In this document: piece after piece, positions 1 to 9,125 of the stretch | Layout: each line of letters begins with the position of its first letter | Numbering within the stretch: the first letter of the stretch is position 1 | Assembly: GCA_944383305.1 (NCBI GenBank) | Contig: CALWOZ010000009.1 | Span: 1 to 60,697, forward strand | DNA length: 60,697 bases | From: an uncultured Clostridia bacterium | GTDB taxonomy: Bacteria > Bacillota > Clostridia > Lachnospirales > CAG-274 | Direction: 5' to 3' | Translations under genes and position numbers: made by a program | Notes under the pieces: model-generated | Seen by the model: the letters and a program-made list of their open reading frames with translations, nothing else | Databases searched by the model: none | Told to the model about the DNA's origin: nothing

Positions 1-141
1 ACAAACACAGGAAAAAGGATAGCTTATAATCGCTTTATTTTAGATTAGTAGTAGATTATTACAGTTATGTATTTTATATCGCAAAGAAAAATAGTAGTTA
101 AGTTTAATCCTAGATAATAAGCAGCAAAGGAGTGCGATAAT

Positions 142-726
142 ATGATGTCTAATAATACCTCCATGCCTACAACGGATGATGAGTTGCAAAAGAATACGGT
201 TGGTGAGCTTAAGCCGCACAATGCACCGATCACTCTTGTTGAATACGATTCAAGTTGGCCTGAATTGTTTGAGCAGGAATCGAACCGGATTCATTCAGTA
301 CTCGGCAGCAAAGCGTTGCAAATAGAACATGTGGGCTCAACCTCGATTCCTGGGCTTTGTGCAAAGCCAATCATCGATATACTGTTGGTTGTTAAGGATT
401 CTGCTGATGAGTCATCCTACGTTCCAGCGTTGGCAGCGGCCGGATATGTGCTACAGATTCGAGAACCTGACTGGTTTGAGCATCGTTTGTTTAAAGGACC
501 GGATACCGATATTAATCTGCATGTGTTCAGTTTGGGCACATCAGAGATTGATAGAATGTTACGCTTCCGTGATTGGTTGCGGACTAATGATACTGATCGG
601 GACAAATATGCACAAGTCAAACGAAGCTTGGCAAAGAATAAATGGAGGCATGTCCAGCACTATGCGAATGCTAAAACATCAATAGTACAGGAAATCATGA
701 AAAGAGCGAATGGTAATAATACTTAA
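142..726 (+). CDS. GrpB family protein (UPF0157)
   Basis: A 194-aa protein with the GrpB/UPF0157 signature: VEYDSSWPELFEQE near residue 35, then EHVGSTSIPGLCAKPIIDIL around residues 62-81. GrpB domains resemble nucleotidyltransferases, and a precise reaction is not established for most members. ATG at 142 is preceded by AAAGGAG at 126-132; the next codon is also ATG, so the start could be one residue later. The first ~25 residues look like an unconserved extension. Its base composition is much richer in G+C than the genes after 8.6 kb, which suggests recent acquisition, probably together with the kinase that follows 45 bp downstream. Confidence 0.85.
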   Translation: MMSNNTSMPTTDDELQKNTVGELKPHNAPITLVEYDSSWPELFEQESNRIHSVLGSKALQIEHVGSTSIPGLCAKPIIDILLVVKDSADESSYVPALAAAGYVLQIREPDWFEHRLFKGPDTDINLHVFSLGTSEIDRMLRFRDWLRTNDTDRDKYAQVKRSLAKNKWRHVQHYANAKTSIVQEIMKRANGNNT

Positions 727-770
727 GGAGAGTGTCATGTTTTCTTGGTTTATTATAGGAGGTTATATTA

Positions 771-1265
771 ATGAAAAATACAGTAGATAATTTGTCAAAA
801 AGTAAAGTTATTTTAATGTGCGGCCCTGCGGGAGCAGGTAAATCAACACTAGCAAAAAAATTTGAAAGTACCGGGATGACAATACTATCTTATGATGAAG
901 AATCATTCAAACGAGGTTTGAAAGAACATCCTTTACCTCAGGAGGTTTTAGAAGATATTAAAACCTATCTTGATGAAAAACTAATTTCACTTATCATGCA
1001 AAACATTGATATTGTTCTTGATTATTCATTTTGGTCTAGAGAAATGAGAAGTGAATATATTTCATTATTAAAGAAATATGACATAGAACCCAAAATCTAT
1101 TATATAAAGACACCTAAGGAAGTTGTTATGGAACGTATTCGAAAAAGAAACGGAAATCATCAAAATGATATCATATTGACGGAGCAAACAGCTTCCACTT
1201 ATTATGATCATTTTCAACCCCCAACTGCTGAAGAAGGTGAAGTTATAGTAGTCGAGGGATATTAA
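771..1265 (+). CDS. AAA_33-type P-loop kinase/ATP-binding protein
   Basis: A 164-aa cytoplasmic P-loop protein with a textbook Walker A, GPAGAGKST, at about residues 18-26. LDYSFWSREMR at about 84 and a lid-like basic stretch (ERIRKRNGNHQND) at about 121 follow. This layout is shared with small kinases related to zeta toxin, chloramphenicol phosphotransferase and polynucleotide kinase; the substrate cannot be read from sequence. A strong AGGAGG lies at 759-764, 6 bp before ATG. It probably forms a transferred pair with the upstream GrpB gene. No antitoxin-like ORF is adjacent, so a zeta-toxin role is not supported. Confidence 0.75.
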   Translation: MKNTVDNLSKSKVILMCGPAGAGKSTLAKKFESTGMTILSYDEESFKRGLKEHPLPQEVLEDIKTYLDEKLISLIMQNIDIVLDYSFWSREMRSEYISLLKKYDIEPKIYYIKTPKEVVMERIRKRNGNHQNDIILTEQTASTYYDHFQPPTAEEGEVIVVEGY

Positions 1266-1289
1266 TATTTTAGGCATGGAAATTGTACT

Positions 1290-1545
1290 AGATGATAAGT
1301 TTTGTCAAATTTTTTGAAAGAGATACTTCCAACAAGGGGATACTAGCTTCAGGTGATATCATTATTGTTATATCAGAGCAGGGGGTAGTATTGATTCAGC
1401 CAGAAGAATAAGTGGCGATGCAATGAAGACGATGAATGCATTATTGAAATTGCAGGAAAAAAACTTACTGAAATACGTTATATTTATTCTTTTGACAACT
1501 CTACTCAATCATGATTATGCAATTAGACACGTTTTTTTATCATGA
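1290..1545 (+). other. Decayed coding sequence, unrecognised
   Basis: No open frame longer than ~40 codons is present, but a protein-like stretch (GGSIDSARRISGDAMKTMNA, about 1382-1441) runs between stops. I take this as a broken gene of unknown family. No promoter or RNA gene was seen here. Confidence 0.3.
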
Positions 1546-1725
1546 ATGGATATGTTCTCGTCTACCGATAGTGTCAAAAACGCAGTAGATATGTTTCCGC
1601 AAACGGCTCAAACAAGGAAACGGCTGTGGATTTGTTCCCATAAACAGAAAAATAGCAAAGACATTCAGCCTATCGTATCGAGGCATGTGGAGACGGTTGT
1701 ATTGATGTCAAAAGTCAAAGAATAG
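1546..1725 (+). pseudogene. 3' remnant of an rlmD/rumA-type 23S rRNA methyltransferase
   Basis: A 59-codon stretch reads VKNAVDMFPQTA, then about 25 unrelated residues, then HVETVVLMSKVKE and a stop. In RlmD/RumA uracil-5 methyltransferases the C-terminal motif is a continuous VDMFPQT-(G/A)-HVETVVLLS, so both halves are recognisable but separated. The catalytic part is absent. The final 36 nt (from 1690) are repeated at 6401, where the same VETVVLMSKVKE ending recurs. The 3' end of rum genes is a known integration target of mobile elements in Firmicutes, so this is best read as one end of an inserted element. Confidence 0.6.
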
Positions 1726-1928
1726 AATATTGAAAAAGTGTAGAAAATAAGGGATTTCCGGGAGTTGGGGCTTGTAAGGGGAGAGGTTCCGGTTCCCGGA
1801 TTTTTTCGTTTTATGGGTAAGTGGGAACTGGTCTACTGCAGAAAATAGCGGAGAGTTGAGTGGTCGATTTTGATATTGGGGGTGTTGAGTGGACAGGTTG
1901 GATAAATGGTATATTGAGTTGACAGAAT
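1690..1928. repeat. Direct repeat, left copy (putative att region with rumA 3' end)
   Basis: About 240 bp starting GAGACGGT matches 6401-6638 in direct orientation. By eye the two are roughly 85-90% identical and lose similarity just before the recombinase promoter on this side. Both copies include the same methyltransferase ending and a hairpin-like GGTTCCGGTTCCCGGA stretch. The divergence shows the duplication is old. Confidence 0.75.
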
Positions 1929-2002
1929 GGTTGAATTGGCTAATTACTATATGGTATTATGGGACCATATTAATTAGGCGACAGATGGGAGGATGATAAA
2001 AT

Positions 2003-2938
2003 ATGCAGGAAAATTCAAAGGTACATTTTATACCTCCGATACCAAAAAGAGAACAACGTGTCGGCATTTATTGACGCGTCAGCACAAATAGTATGGAGCA
2101 ATTGCAAAGCCTGATTGCTAAAGTATCTCATTTGACAAGATTGACGGCTGCCATGTCGCAATGGGTGTTGGCAGATGTTTATATGGATATTGCTACCAGC
2201 AAGACGGGTTCATCAAGGAAAGAATTCAATCGTTTGCTGGAAGATTGCAATTTGAGAAAGATTGAGATAGTAATTACGAAAAATATCAGCAGATTCGGAA
2301 GGAATACTGTAGAAATTTTGGATGCATTGAATCAGTTAAGAGTATTAGGTGTTCGTGTAATATTTGAACAGGAAGAGCTGGATACTGCGAATACAGATAG
2401 TGACTTAATGATTTCGATTATTGAATCTCTGGCGCAGGCGGAAAATGAATCAAGAAGTGAAAATATAAAATGGGGAATTAAGCAAAAAGCGGCATCTGGG
2501 ACATCGAAACTTTATGATAGAAAATGTTATGGTTATAAGCATGATGAAAGCTGAAGGTTGATTATTGATGAGAGCATAGCTAAAAATGTTAAGCTGATAT
2601 TTGATTTATATCTTGACGGACAAAGTGTTATAGGCATTATTAAAGAACTTGAAAAACGAAAAATTTTCTCACCTACCGGAAAAGAGAAATGGTGCAAGAG
2701 AACGATTGATGTAATGCTTAGTAATGAGAAATATACTGGAGATGTCCGCCTTCTAAAATCCGGTAAAAGCGAGGTTCAATATCTGTCTTCGAATAATAAT
2801 ACTGTGATAATTTCAAAAGAAGTGTTTGAGGCTGTGCAGATTGAAAAGAAACGGAGAAGTAATATGGTAAAAGATGAGAATGGATGGCAGAGAAAAAATG
2901 AGAAATATAGTTCAAAAAAGAAAATCGAAAACAAATAG
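2003..2938 (+). pseudogene. Serine recombinase (resolvase/invertase N-domain plus Recombinase domain), broken by two TGA codons
   Basis: Read through, this is a serine recombinase of about 310 codons. VGIY(stop)RVSTNS carries the catalytic Ser of the RVS motif; SKTGSSRKEFNRLLEDC, KNISRFGRNTVEILD and a Recombinase-domain segment (GKEKWCKRTIDVMLSNEKYTG, with the arm up to 2938) follow. TGA at 2072-2074 falls just before the catalytic RVS, and TGA at 2552-2554 splits the catalytic and Recombinase domains. The C-terminal zinc-ribbon/coiled-coil part is missing, so the protein is also short. It lies between the two rumA-tail repeats and is the likely integrase of that element, now inactive. Confidence 0.8.
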
Positions 2939-2984
2939 CATTTGAAGATATAACTGGAAAAAATAATTAAAATGAGGTGATTTC

Positions 2985-5900
2985 TTGCAATCAAATAATA
3001 GCGAGTTATATAGGCGTCATATTTCAACACATTCTGAACGTTCAGCCGAAGATCGTGCAGCAGTTTCAACTTTAGAAACCTTTCTGACTTCGGATGGAAA
3101 AATCAATACAAATTTCTCTTGTGATGATAAGTGGCCAAATCATGATGGTACATTTGAGTTTGTTTCGGAACCCGAAATATCTAGAGGTCCAGAACAAAAC
3201 TTTATAGTGCAGATAAAAGGAACGCATAATTATAAAGAAGTTGATGGAATTATTTCGTATAGCTTGACAAGCTTAGCATTTCCGGCTTTTATAGCTAGTG
3301 ACGTAACTGCAGATCCAGGAATTTTATTTATTGTTTTAAATCCGGATATCAGGGGCAAGAAACGTGTTTTTTGGAAATATTTGTCTCCTAGTTTTATCCA
3401 ATCTATAGACTTTGGGAAAAATAGTACTACAATTAAATTCAGTTCTGAAGATGAGATAGAAGATACAGATGAAAGTGTCAATATATTCTGTCATAAACTT
3501 CAAAAAATTATCGATATTCATTTGTTCCTAAGTAAATTAGATAAGGATAATCTCAGAAAAGAGGATGCTGTAAAAATCATTGAGACTAGATGTGAGGATA
3601 TATCGCTAGAAATTGATAGAATTAGTGACGGCAACAAATCTCGCGACTATATATCTAGAAGAATTGTGAATGGATTATATGATTTGTGTTATGCTGTTTT
3701 AGTTTTAAATGCGATAAATCTAGGATATACGGATGTCAATGAAAGATTGGCATGGGAGTTATCCCAATTTAATATTAAAACTAAATATTTGAGTAACTTT
3801 TTAAAAGGTCTTAAATATATCGGCTCAAGAATTCCAGAAGAAGGTCAATCAGAAAGGTTGATGCTGAAATACTACAACTATCTTTGGGAAATTAGAAGGT
3901 TCTTAAAAACTAATTTCAATATTGCTGTATTAGGAAATCTGGAAATATTTCCCTTGAACACGGATACTCTTGATGTAGAGTATTATGAAATGGTAGCTTC
4001 GAGCATTTGTGCAATTGATTTATCACCAAAAGCACCGAGGACTTCCAGATATTATATTCAAAAAAAGATTCCTTTCTTTGTCAATGGGGAAAGATATTTT
4101 GAAATTACGTTACAGCTCGCCGGATTGTATGCAACGAAATTTAATCGTATAACTGTATATAGCAAGCAAAATATATCAACTAATTACTCAATACAAATTG
4201 CATATGCCGATGCAGAAATTAACCTTTGGGGAGCAAAAAGTAAAATTAAAGTAGTAACGAATTGGAAGGTGTCCGTCGCCCCTTCATGTTTGAATAAGTT
4301 AGGAAAAAATTTAAAAATTGATATTAAATTAAATAAAAATTATGGCGAGTACAACTCATTAATGAATTTTCTCACTAGGACAGGCATGAATCTATTTGAT
4401 TTAATTAACATGCATGAAGATAACTTTCAAAATGCTTTGGATCAAATCTATGGAGAGACAAACACTAATACATTTAAGGGTGTATTGATTAAACTGAGAA
4501 GAGATTATTCACTTTTTTCAAACAAAAAAGGAAAGCATACAATACGCTACATATTACTAAACCTGAGGGAAGAAACGTTAGAATTCGTGCTCCCCAATGC
4601 GTTTGATAAGTATTGTCTTTCTGATGAGCTTTATATTACGAGTAGATGTTATCCATTTGAGAAAAAAACCTTTATTTCAAACTTAGCCGGAAGGAAAACC
4701 AGTAAGGGTAATATAAAGGATATCCTTGAAATAACAAATGGCTCTGCGGAGTTTAATACAGTACGTCCTTACTTAACGATTGAAAGTATGATACGTGAAA
4801 CAGGGGAATTGTATTTTGATATTGATTCAGTAGCAAGCCGGGAAGAGATAAAAAAGTACAATTCTAGTCTGGATCAGTGGGAATGCAGTAATGGTTTCAT
4901 GATAAATGAAGAAAATGGCTTTTTATGCATTGACTCTTACGCAACTACAACTATATTTATACTTGATAAATTGTTAAAGTATTCAAAAATGAGTAATAGA
5001 GGGCAAAGGGAGTTTAATCTACGATATCTTAGGCAATGCAATATAAATTTCGAAGATCCATTAAAAAAGGTTGCTTTGAAAAAGTTATTTGTAAATTCTC
5101 AAGTAATGCTCATTTACGGAGCGGCTGGTACCGGAAAGACCACATTGATTAATTATATTTCAAATATGATGAATCAATCAAAGAAGCTCTTTCTTACGAA
5201 AACTCATACTGCTTTGCAGAATTTGAAAAGACGTATAGAAAATCCGGGTCTTGATTCTGATTTCATAAGTATTGATAGCTTTACAAAGACAATTACACTT
5301 ACAGATTATGACATAGTTTTTGTCGATGAATGCAGTACAATAGACAATAGAACAATGAAGAGGTTGCTTGAAAAAATTGATGAAAGTACATTGCTTGTTT
5401 TAGCTGGAGATATTTATCAAATTGAGTCCATTGATTTCGGCAACTGGTTTTATTATGCCAAGGATATTATTAAAACAGATGGTGCCAATGTTGAACTTTT
5501 AAATACTTGGAGAACTGATAAAAAAGAGTTAAAGGGTTTATGGGATGAAGTTAGAAAAATTCAACCTATTATTACCGAAAAACTTGCAATAGATGGACCA
5601 TTTTCAGCTGATATAGGAGAAAAAATATTCGTATCTCAGGACGAAGATGAAATTGTACTATGTTTAAACTATGACGGTAAATTTGGCTTAAACAACATTA
5701 ATCTTTATTTTCAAAATGCCAATACTAAAAGCAAAGTATATACATGGGCTGAGTGGACATTTAAAGTCGGAGATCCAGTGATTTTTCTTGACACCAAGCG
5801 TTCTTCCTTATTGTATAACAATTTAAAAGGAAGAATTGCAGACATCTCGAAAAGAGATTCAGCTATATTATTTACGCTTGATATAGACACTATTTTAACA

Positions 5901-6281
5901 GAGCGACAATGCAGAAATGAAAGTTTTGAATTTGTTGACGTGACAGATTTTGGAACAAGGATACGCTTAGAAGTAATCGCGAATGATGATGAATCGGTAG
6001 CAGAGGAAGAACGAATCAAGACAATTATTCCTTTTCAAATCGCATATGCCGTTTCTATTCATAAGGCGCAGGGGTTGGAGTATAACTCTGTAAAAATAAT
6101 TATTCCTTCTTATAATGCAGAAAAAATATCGCATTCTATTTTTTACACCGCAATAACCCGTGCAAAAGAGAAACTTAAGATATTTTGGAGTGCGGAAACA
6201 ATGAAAGCCATTATAGAAAGTTTTGATAAAGAAAAAATTGGACAGCGTACGCTTGAGATTATAGAGAAAAAGTTAAAATAA
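2985..6281 (+). CDS. DUF4365-SF1 helicase fusion, candidate defence protein
   Basis: A 1098-aa protein. Residues ~15-150 resemble DUF4365, an N-terminal domain common in defence-associated proteins (GPEQNFIVQIKGTHNYKE). Residues ~150-690 are unassigned. The C-terminal third is an SF1 helicase: Walker A YGAAGTGKTT at ~708, Walker B IVFVDECS at ~776, AGDIYQIESIDFGNW at ~807, and the terminal AYAVSIHKAQGLEY plus YTAITRAKEKL motifs at ~1015-1060. The start is TTG, with GAGGTGA just upstream; no in-frame ATG fits better. It is the only intact gene between the two rumA-tail direct repeats, so it is the cargo of that element. An anti-phage role is inferred from the domain pairing and context only. 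Confidence 0.8.
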   Translation: MQSNNSELYRRHISTHSERSAEDRAAVSTLETFLTSDGKINTNFSCDDKWPNHDGTFEFVSEPEISRGPEQNFIVQIKGTHNYKEVDGIISYSLTSLAFPAFIASDVTADPGILFIVLNPDIRGKKRVFWKYLSPSFIQSIDFGKNSTTIKFSSEDEIEDTDESVNIFCHKLQKIIDIHLFLSKLDKDNLRKEDAVKIIETRCEDISLEIDRISDGNKSRDYISRRIVNGLYDLCYAVLVLNAINLGYTDVNERLAWELSQFNIKTKYLSNFLKGLKYIGSRIPEEGQSERLMLKYYNYLWEIRRFLKTNFNIAVLGNLEIFPLNTDTLDVEYYEMVASSICAIDLSPKAPRTSRYYIQKKIPFFVNGERYFEITLQLAGLYATKFNRITVYSKQNISTNYSIQIAYADAEINLWGAKSKIKVVTNWKVSVAPSCLNKLGKNLKIDIKLNKNYGEYNSLMNFLTRTGMNLFDLINMHEDNFQNALDQIYGETNTNTFKGVLIKLRRDYSLFSNKKGKHTIRYILLNLREETLEFVLPNAFDKYCLSDELYITSRCYPFEKKTFISNLAGRKTSKGNIKDILEITNGSAEFNTVRPYLTIESMIRETGELYFDIDSVASREEIKKYNSSLDQWECSNGFMINEENGFLCIDSYATTTIFILDKLLKYSKMSNRGQREFNLRYLRQCNINFEDPLKKVALKKLFVNSQVMLIYGAAGTGKTTLINYISNMMNQSKKLFLTKTHTALQNLKRRIENPGLDSDFISIDSFTKTITLTDYDIVFVDECSTIDNRTMKRLLEKIDESTLLVLAGDIYQIESIDFGNWFYYAKDIIKTDGANVELLNTWRTDKKELKGLWDEVRKIQPIITEKLAIDGPFSADIGEKIFVSQDEDEIVLCLNYDGKFGLNNINLYFQNANTKSKVYTWAEWTFKVGDPVIFLDTKRSSLLYNNLKGRIADISKRDSAILFTLDIDTILTERQCRNESFEFVDVTDFGTRIRLEVIANDDESVAEEERIKTIIPFQIAYAVSIHKAQGLEYNSVKIIIPSYNAEKISHSIFYTAITRAKEKLKIFWSAETMKAIIESFDKEKIGQRTLEIIEKKLK

Positions 6282-6400
6282 TATAATAGCCTAATCAAAC
6301 ATACAATGTTGTGAAGATAGGATGGCTGAGAAAAACTTGAATTTCAAGGACTTTTTAACAAATGCGGACTTATTTGGTTATAGCCTAACTATTACCTGTT

Positions 6401-6638
6401 GAGACGGTAGTATTGATGTCAAAAGTCAAAGAATAGAATATTGAAAAAGTATAGAAAACAAGGAATTTCCGGGAGCCGGGGCTTGTCAGGGGACAGGTTC
6501 CGGTTCCCGGATTTTTTCATTTTACGGGTAAGTGGGAACTGGTCTACTGTGAAAAAAGGCGGAGAGTTGAGTGGGTAGGATAGATATTGGGTATGTTGTG
6601 GAGATATGATGGATAAAAGAGGTGCCGAGTTGACAGGA
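6401..6638. repeat. Direct repeat, right copy (putative att region with rumA 3' end)
   Basis: Second copy of the repeat at 1690. It begins in frame as PVETVVLMSKVKE and a stop, then follows the left copy for about 240 bp with scattered substitutions. Together the copies delimit a ~4.7-kb unit containing the broken serine recombinase and the helicase. The interval 6282-6720 holds no other gene. Confidence 0.75.
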
Positions 6639-6720
6639 TTTTTAAATCAGATAAAACTTGCAATTCTTTTGATATTCGATTAATATGCGACTACCTTGAA
6701 AATGCGTATGAAAAGTGCCG

Positions 6721-6751
6721 TTGACTTTTCCCTTGGGGCAAAGTTTATACT
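6721..6751 (+). promoter_or_regulatory. MerR-type promoter and operator
   Basis: The -35 is TTGACT (6721-6726) and the -10 is TATACT (6746-6751), with a 19-bp spacer instead of 17. The spacer region holds the dyad CTTTtCCC-TTG-GGGcAAAG. An overlong spacer occupied by a dyad is the hallmark of MerR-activated promoters, and the gene immediately downstream is a MerR protein, so autoregulation is expected. Confidence 0.85.
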
Positions 6752-6775
6752 GGTACTGGAAAGGAGGCCTATTAC

Positions 6776-7732
6776 ATGTTGACAATTGGAGAATTTTCTA
6801 GTATATGCCGAGTATCCACAAAAACACTTCGGTATTATGCAGAAATAGGATTGATACTTCCAGAAGAAATCAATCCAGAAAATGGGTATCGTTATTATTC
6901 TATTAATCAGTTGGAGACGATGCTGTTTATTAATCGGCTGAAAGCGTATCATTTTTCGTTGGAAGAGATTAAGGCAATTCTTGAGTCAGAGGAGGCAATG
7001 GATGACAAACTATATGCGGCTCTTAGTAAAAAGAAAAAAGAGATTTCAATGCAAATGATGATGTATAAAAATATGTTGGAGCAGATAGATGCTGATATGT
7101 CTGCCATAAGAAAGGGTAAGTCGATTATGTCATATATGGAAGATATTGGTATAGAACTGGTGGAGGTGCCAAAGATGTATCTTCTGTACATACGAAAGAT
7201 GATTCAGGAACAGGATTTTCCTGATGAGTATGGGTATTGTTTTGAAAAGCTGTTTAAGAAAATGAAGGAAAAGCACCTGACAGCATCCGTTTCACCAATG
7301 GTTTTATTCCATAGTGATGAATATAGTCCATTTGGATTGGATACAGAATTTGCTGTCCCAATCAACGAGTATGCAACGGGAACAAGGGATTTTTATCCTG
7401 GACTTTGTTTGAAAACTGTTGTGCATGGTTCCTACTCTCAGCTCTCTTCTGTTTATGCGAAGCAAATTGAATGGGCAGAAAAAGAAGGGTACGAAAATTG
7501 TAATGCACTTTATGAAGTTTATGTAACAAGTCCTTCGGAGGTTTTGCAGGAGAGCGATTTCATTACAGAGGTCTATTATCCAGTAAAAAAGATATTAAAA
7601 AAAATAAAACAGAAAAAATGCGTTTACAAATTGGTTAAAGTAAAGGAGATATCATTGATCAGAAAAGAATTAGAGAACTCGAACATAAAATCAGCACTGA
7701 TTATGGGAATACCACAGGCGTGGCGGTATTAA
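6776..7732 (+). CDS. MerR family regulator with GyrI-like effector domain
   Basis: A 318-aa regulator. Residues 1-70 form a MerR winged helix (MLTIGEFSSICRVSTKTLRYY, then GYRYYSINQLETMLFINRL). Residues ~75-115 form the dimerising coiled coil, and residues ~125-265 a GyrI/BmrR-like ligand domain (FYPGLCLKTVVHGSYSQLSS, EVYVTSPSEV). AAGGAGG precedes ATG closely. BmrR-type proteins sense lipophilic drugs. Family members usually end soon after the VYYPV segment (~268); the last ~50 residues are lysine-rich and then overlap the next gene in another frame, so a 1-nt slip in the A-rich stretch near 7590-7620 may have extended this ORF. It probably controls itself and the downstream hydrolase. Confidence 0.85.
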   Translation: MLTIGEFSSICRVSTKTLRYYAEIGLILPEEINPENGYRYYSINQLETMLFINRLKAYHFSLEEIKAILESEEAMDDKLYAALSKKKKEISMQMMMYKNMLEQIDADMSAIRKGKSIMSYMEDIGIELVEVPKMYLLYIRKMIQEQDFPDEYGYCFEKLFKKMKEKHLTASVSPMVLFHSDEYSPFGLDTEFAVPINEYATGTRDFYPGLCLKTVVHGSYSQLSSVYAKQIEWAEKEGYENCNALYEVYVTSPSEVLQESDFITEVYYPVKKILKKIKQKKCVYKLVKVKEISLIRKELENSNIKSALIMGIPQAWRY

Positions 7733-8623
7733 AAGAAGGAAAATTGGTATATGAAAAATATTTCAAGGGATGTACAAGAGAAAGACAGGTTCATGTTTAT
7801 TCTGTAACAAAAAGTATTATTTCAATACTGATTGGGATTGCAGTAGATAAAGGATATATCCAAAGTATTGGTCAGAAAGTGCTGGATTTTTTCCCTGGAT
7901 ACATAGTAAGAAAGAGCGAAAACACCATCCAAAATATCACAGTCAAGGATATGCTGACAATGACAGAGCCTTATAAGTATCATTTTTTTGCTCCATATGT
8001 GAAATATTTTACTAGTGAGGATTGGGTGAAATTTTCTTTAGAACTGCTAGGGGCCGGGGGAAGATCGGAACATTCCGATATGCACCTCTGATTGGTCCGG
8101 ATATTTTTTCAGGGATATTAGTAAAAGCAACAGGGCAGTCGGTATTTGAGTTTGTAGATGAAAATTTATTTTCTCCATTAGAAATTCATGTAGAAGGAGA
8201 TTTGATGTTTAAAAGCAAGGAGGATCAACTGGCATTTAATGAATCTATAGATACCAGCGGATGGGTTCGGGACTCACTAGGGATTCATACAGCGGGTTGG
8301 GGACTTACACTTTCCCCTATGGATATGGCAAAAATCGGTCAGTTATATTTGAATAAAGGCATATGGAACAGAAAACGAATTGTATTAGAAAAGTGGGTAG
8401 AAGAAAGTACGAGAGAGCATAGTCGATGGAAGAAACATGATTTATCGTATGGATATTTATGGTGGGTAAATGAAGATGGTTATGCAGCGATGGGGATGGA
8501 GGAAATATAATTTATGTGAATACAAGAGATAAAATAGTTGTGTCATCTTCTGCGCTTTTTGTGCCAAAGGTAAGAGATAGGATAGATTTAATCAAAACAT
8601 ATATTGAACCAATATTTAGATAG
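7654..8623 (+). pseudogene. Class C beta-lactamase-like serine hydrolase, two frameshifts
   Basis: A beta-lactamase/PBP-like hydrolase spread over three frames. The first (to ~8050) contains the SxxK motif (YSVTKSIISIL). The second (to ~8495) contains GPDIFSGILVKATGQ, HTAGWGLTLSPMDMAKIGQLY and YGYLWW. The third gives GGNIIYVNTRDKIVV and ends at TAG 8621-8623. Both slips sit in G-rich runs (near 8050-8060 and 8490-8500), so sequencing or assembly error is possible. The reading frame has no ATG at its head; ATT at 7654, five bases after AAGGAG, is a possible rare start. It overlaps the end of the MerR gene, suggesting one operon. Confidence 0.75.
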
Positions 8624-8848
8624 AATCAGAATAAACTTGCTATTCAGGGCATTCTACGGTAAACTAAAAACCCTACACTATAACACCAGACTTATAAAAT
8701 ATGATATTTTAGAGTTTATTAATTCACAAATATGTATAAATTGTAATATTAACAACAGTTATATTATTGTTGATAATAAAAAAATAAAAATTTCGTGGTA
8801 TTTTATTTTTGATAAATAATAAATTAGATAAAAAGTTGATGCAATTAG
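8624..8848. other. Composition boundary and gap
   Basis: The sequence switches here from moderate G+C to very AT-rich DNA that continues for 27 kb. An open stretch ends ...INSQICINCNINNS...FIFDK at 8817, but it has no start codon or ribosome site of its own beyond the end of the hydrolase. I regard it as a remnant. Confidence 0.4.
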
Positions 8849-9088
8849 ATGTTAGAAAAGCATTTAACGTACATAGAAGAAGATGAATTACTTATGAGTT
8901 GTTTTTATTCAATAATTAATTTAAAATTTTACAATAACTTAAATAATATTAAAGAGGTAATAAGTGATTTATTTCTACAAAAAATAATTAAAAGTTCAAT
9001 GTATATCTTAAACAATTTATATAGTTATAATTTATATTTAATTAACGAATATAGTAAAAATGAAAATGAAGTATATATAAAAAAATAA
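8849..9088 (+). CDS. Small helical hypothetical protein
   Basis: A 79-aa protein, Leu/Ile/Asn-rich and predicted helical, with no motif I recognise. It lies 37 bp upstream of the YcaO remnant and on the same strand, so it may be part of that RiPP cluster or the tail of another broken gene. No convincing ribosome site precedes its ATG, which lowers confidence that it is translated as given. Confidence 0.35.
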   Translation: MLEKHLTYIEEDELLMSCFYSIINLKFYNNLNNIKEVISDLFLQKIIKSSMYILNNLYSYNLYLINEYSKNENEVYIKK

Positions 9089-9125
9089 TATCTAAAATTA
9101 AAAATTAAGAAAGGAGAAATATATT

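Noticed and set aside
771-1265. Zeta-type toxin of a toxin-antitoxin pair
   Set aside because: The P-loop fits many small kinases, and no epsilon-like antitoxin is present next to it.
2776-3069. Minus-strand ORFs opposite the recombinase and helicase
   Set aside because: They are shadows of well-supported coding frames, Phe/Ser-rich without ribosome sites. The same applies to other reverse ORFs inside the S41, spoIVB and ABC genes.
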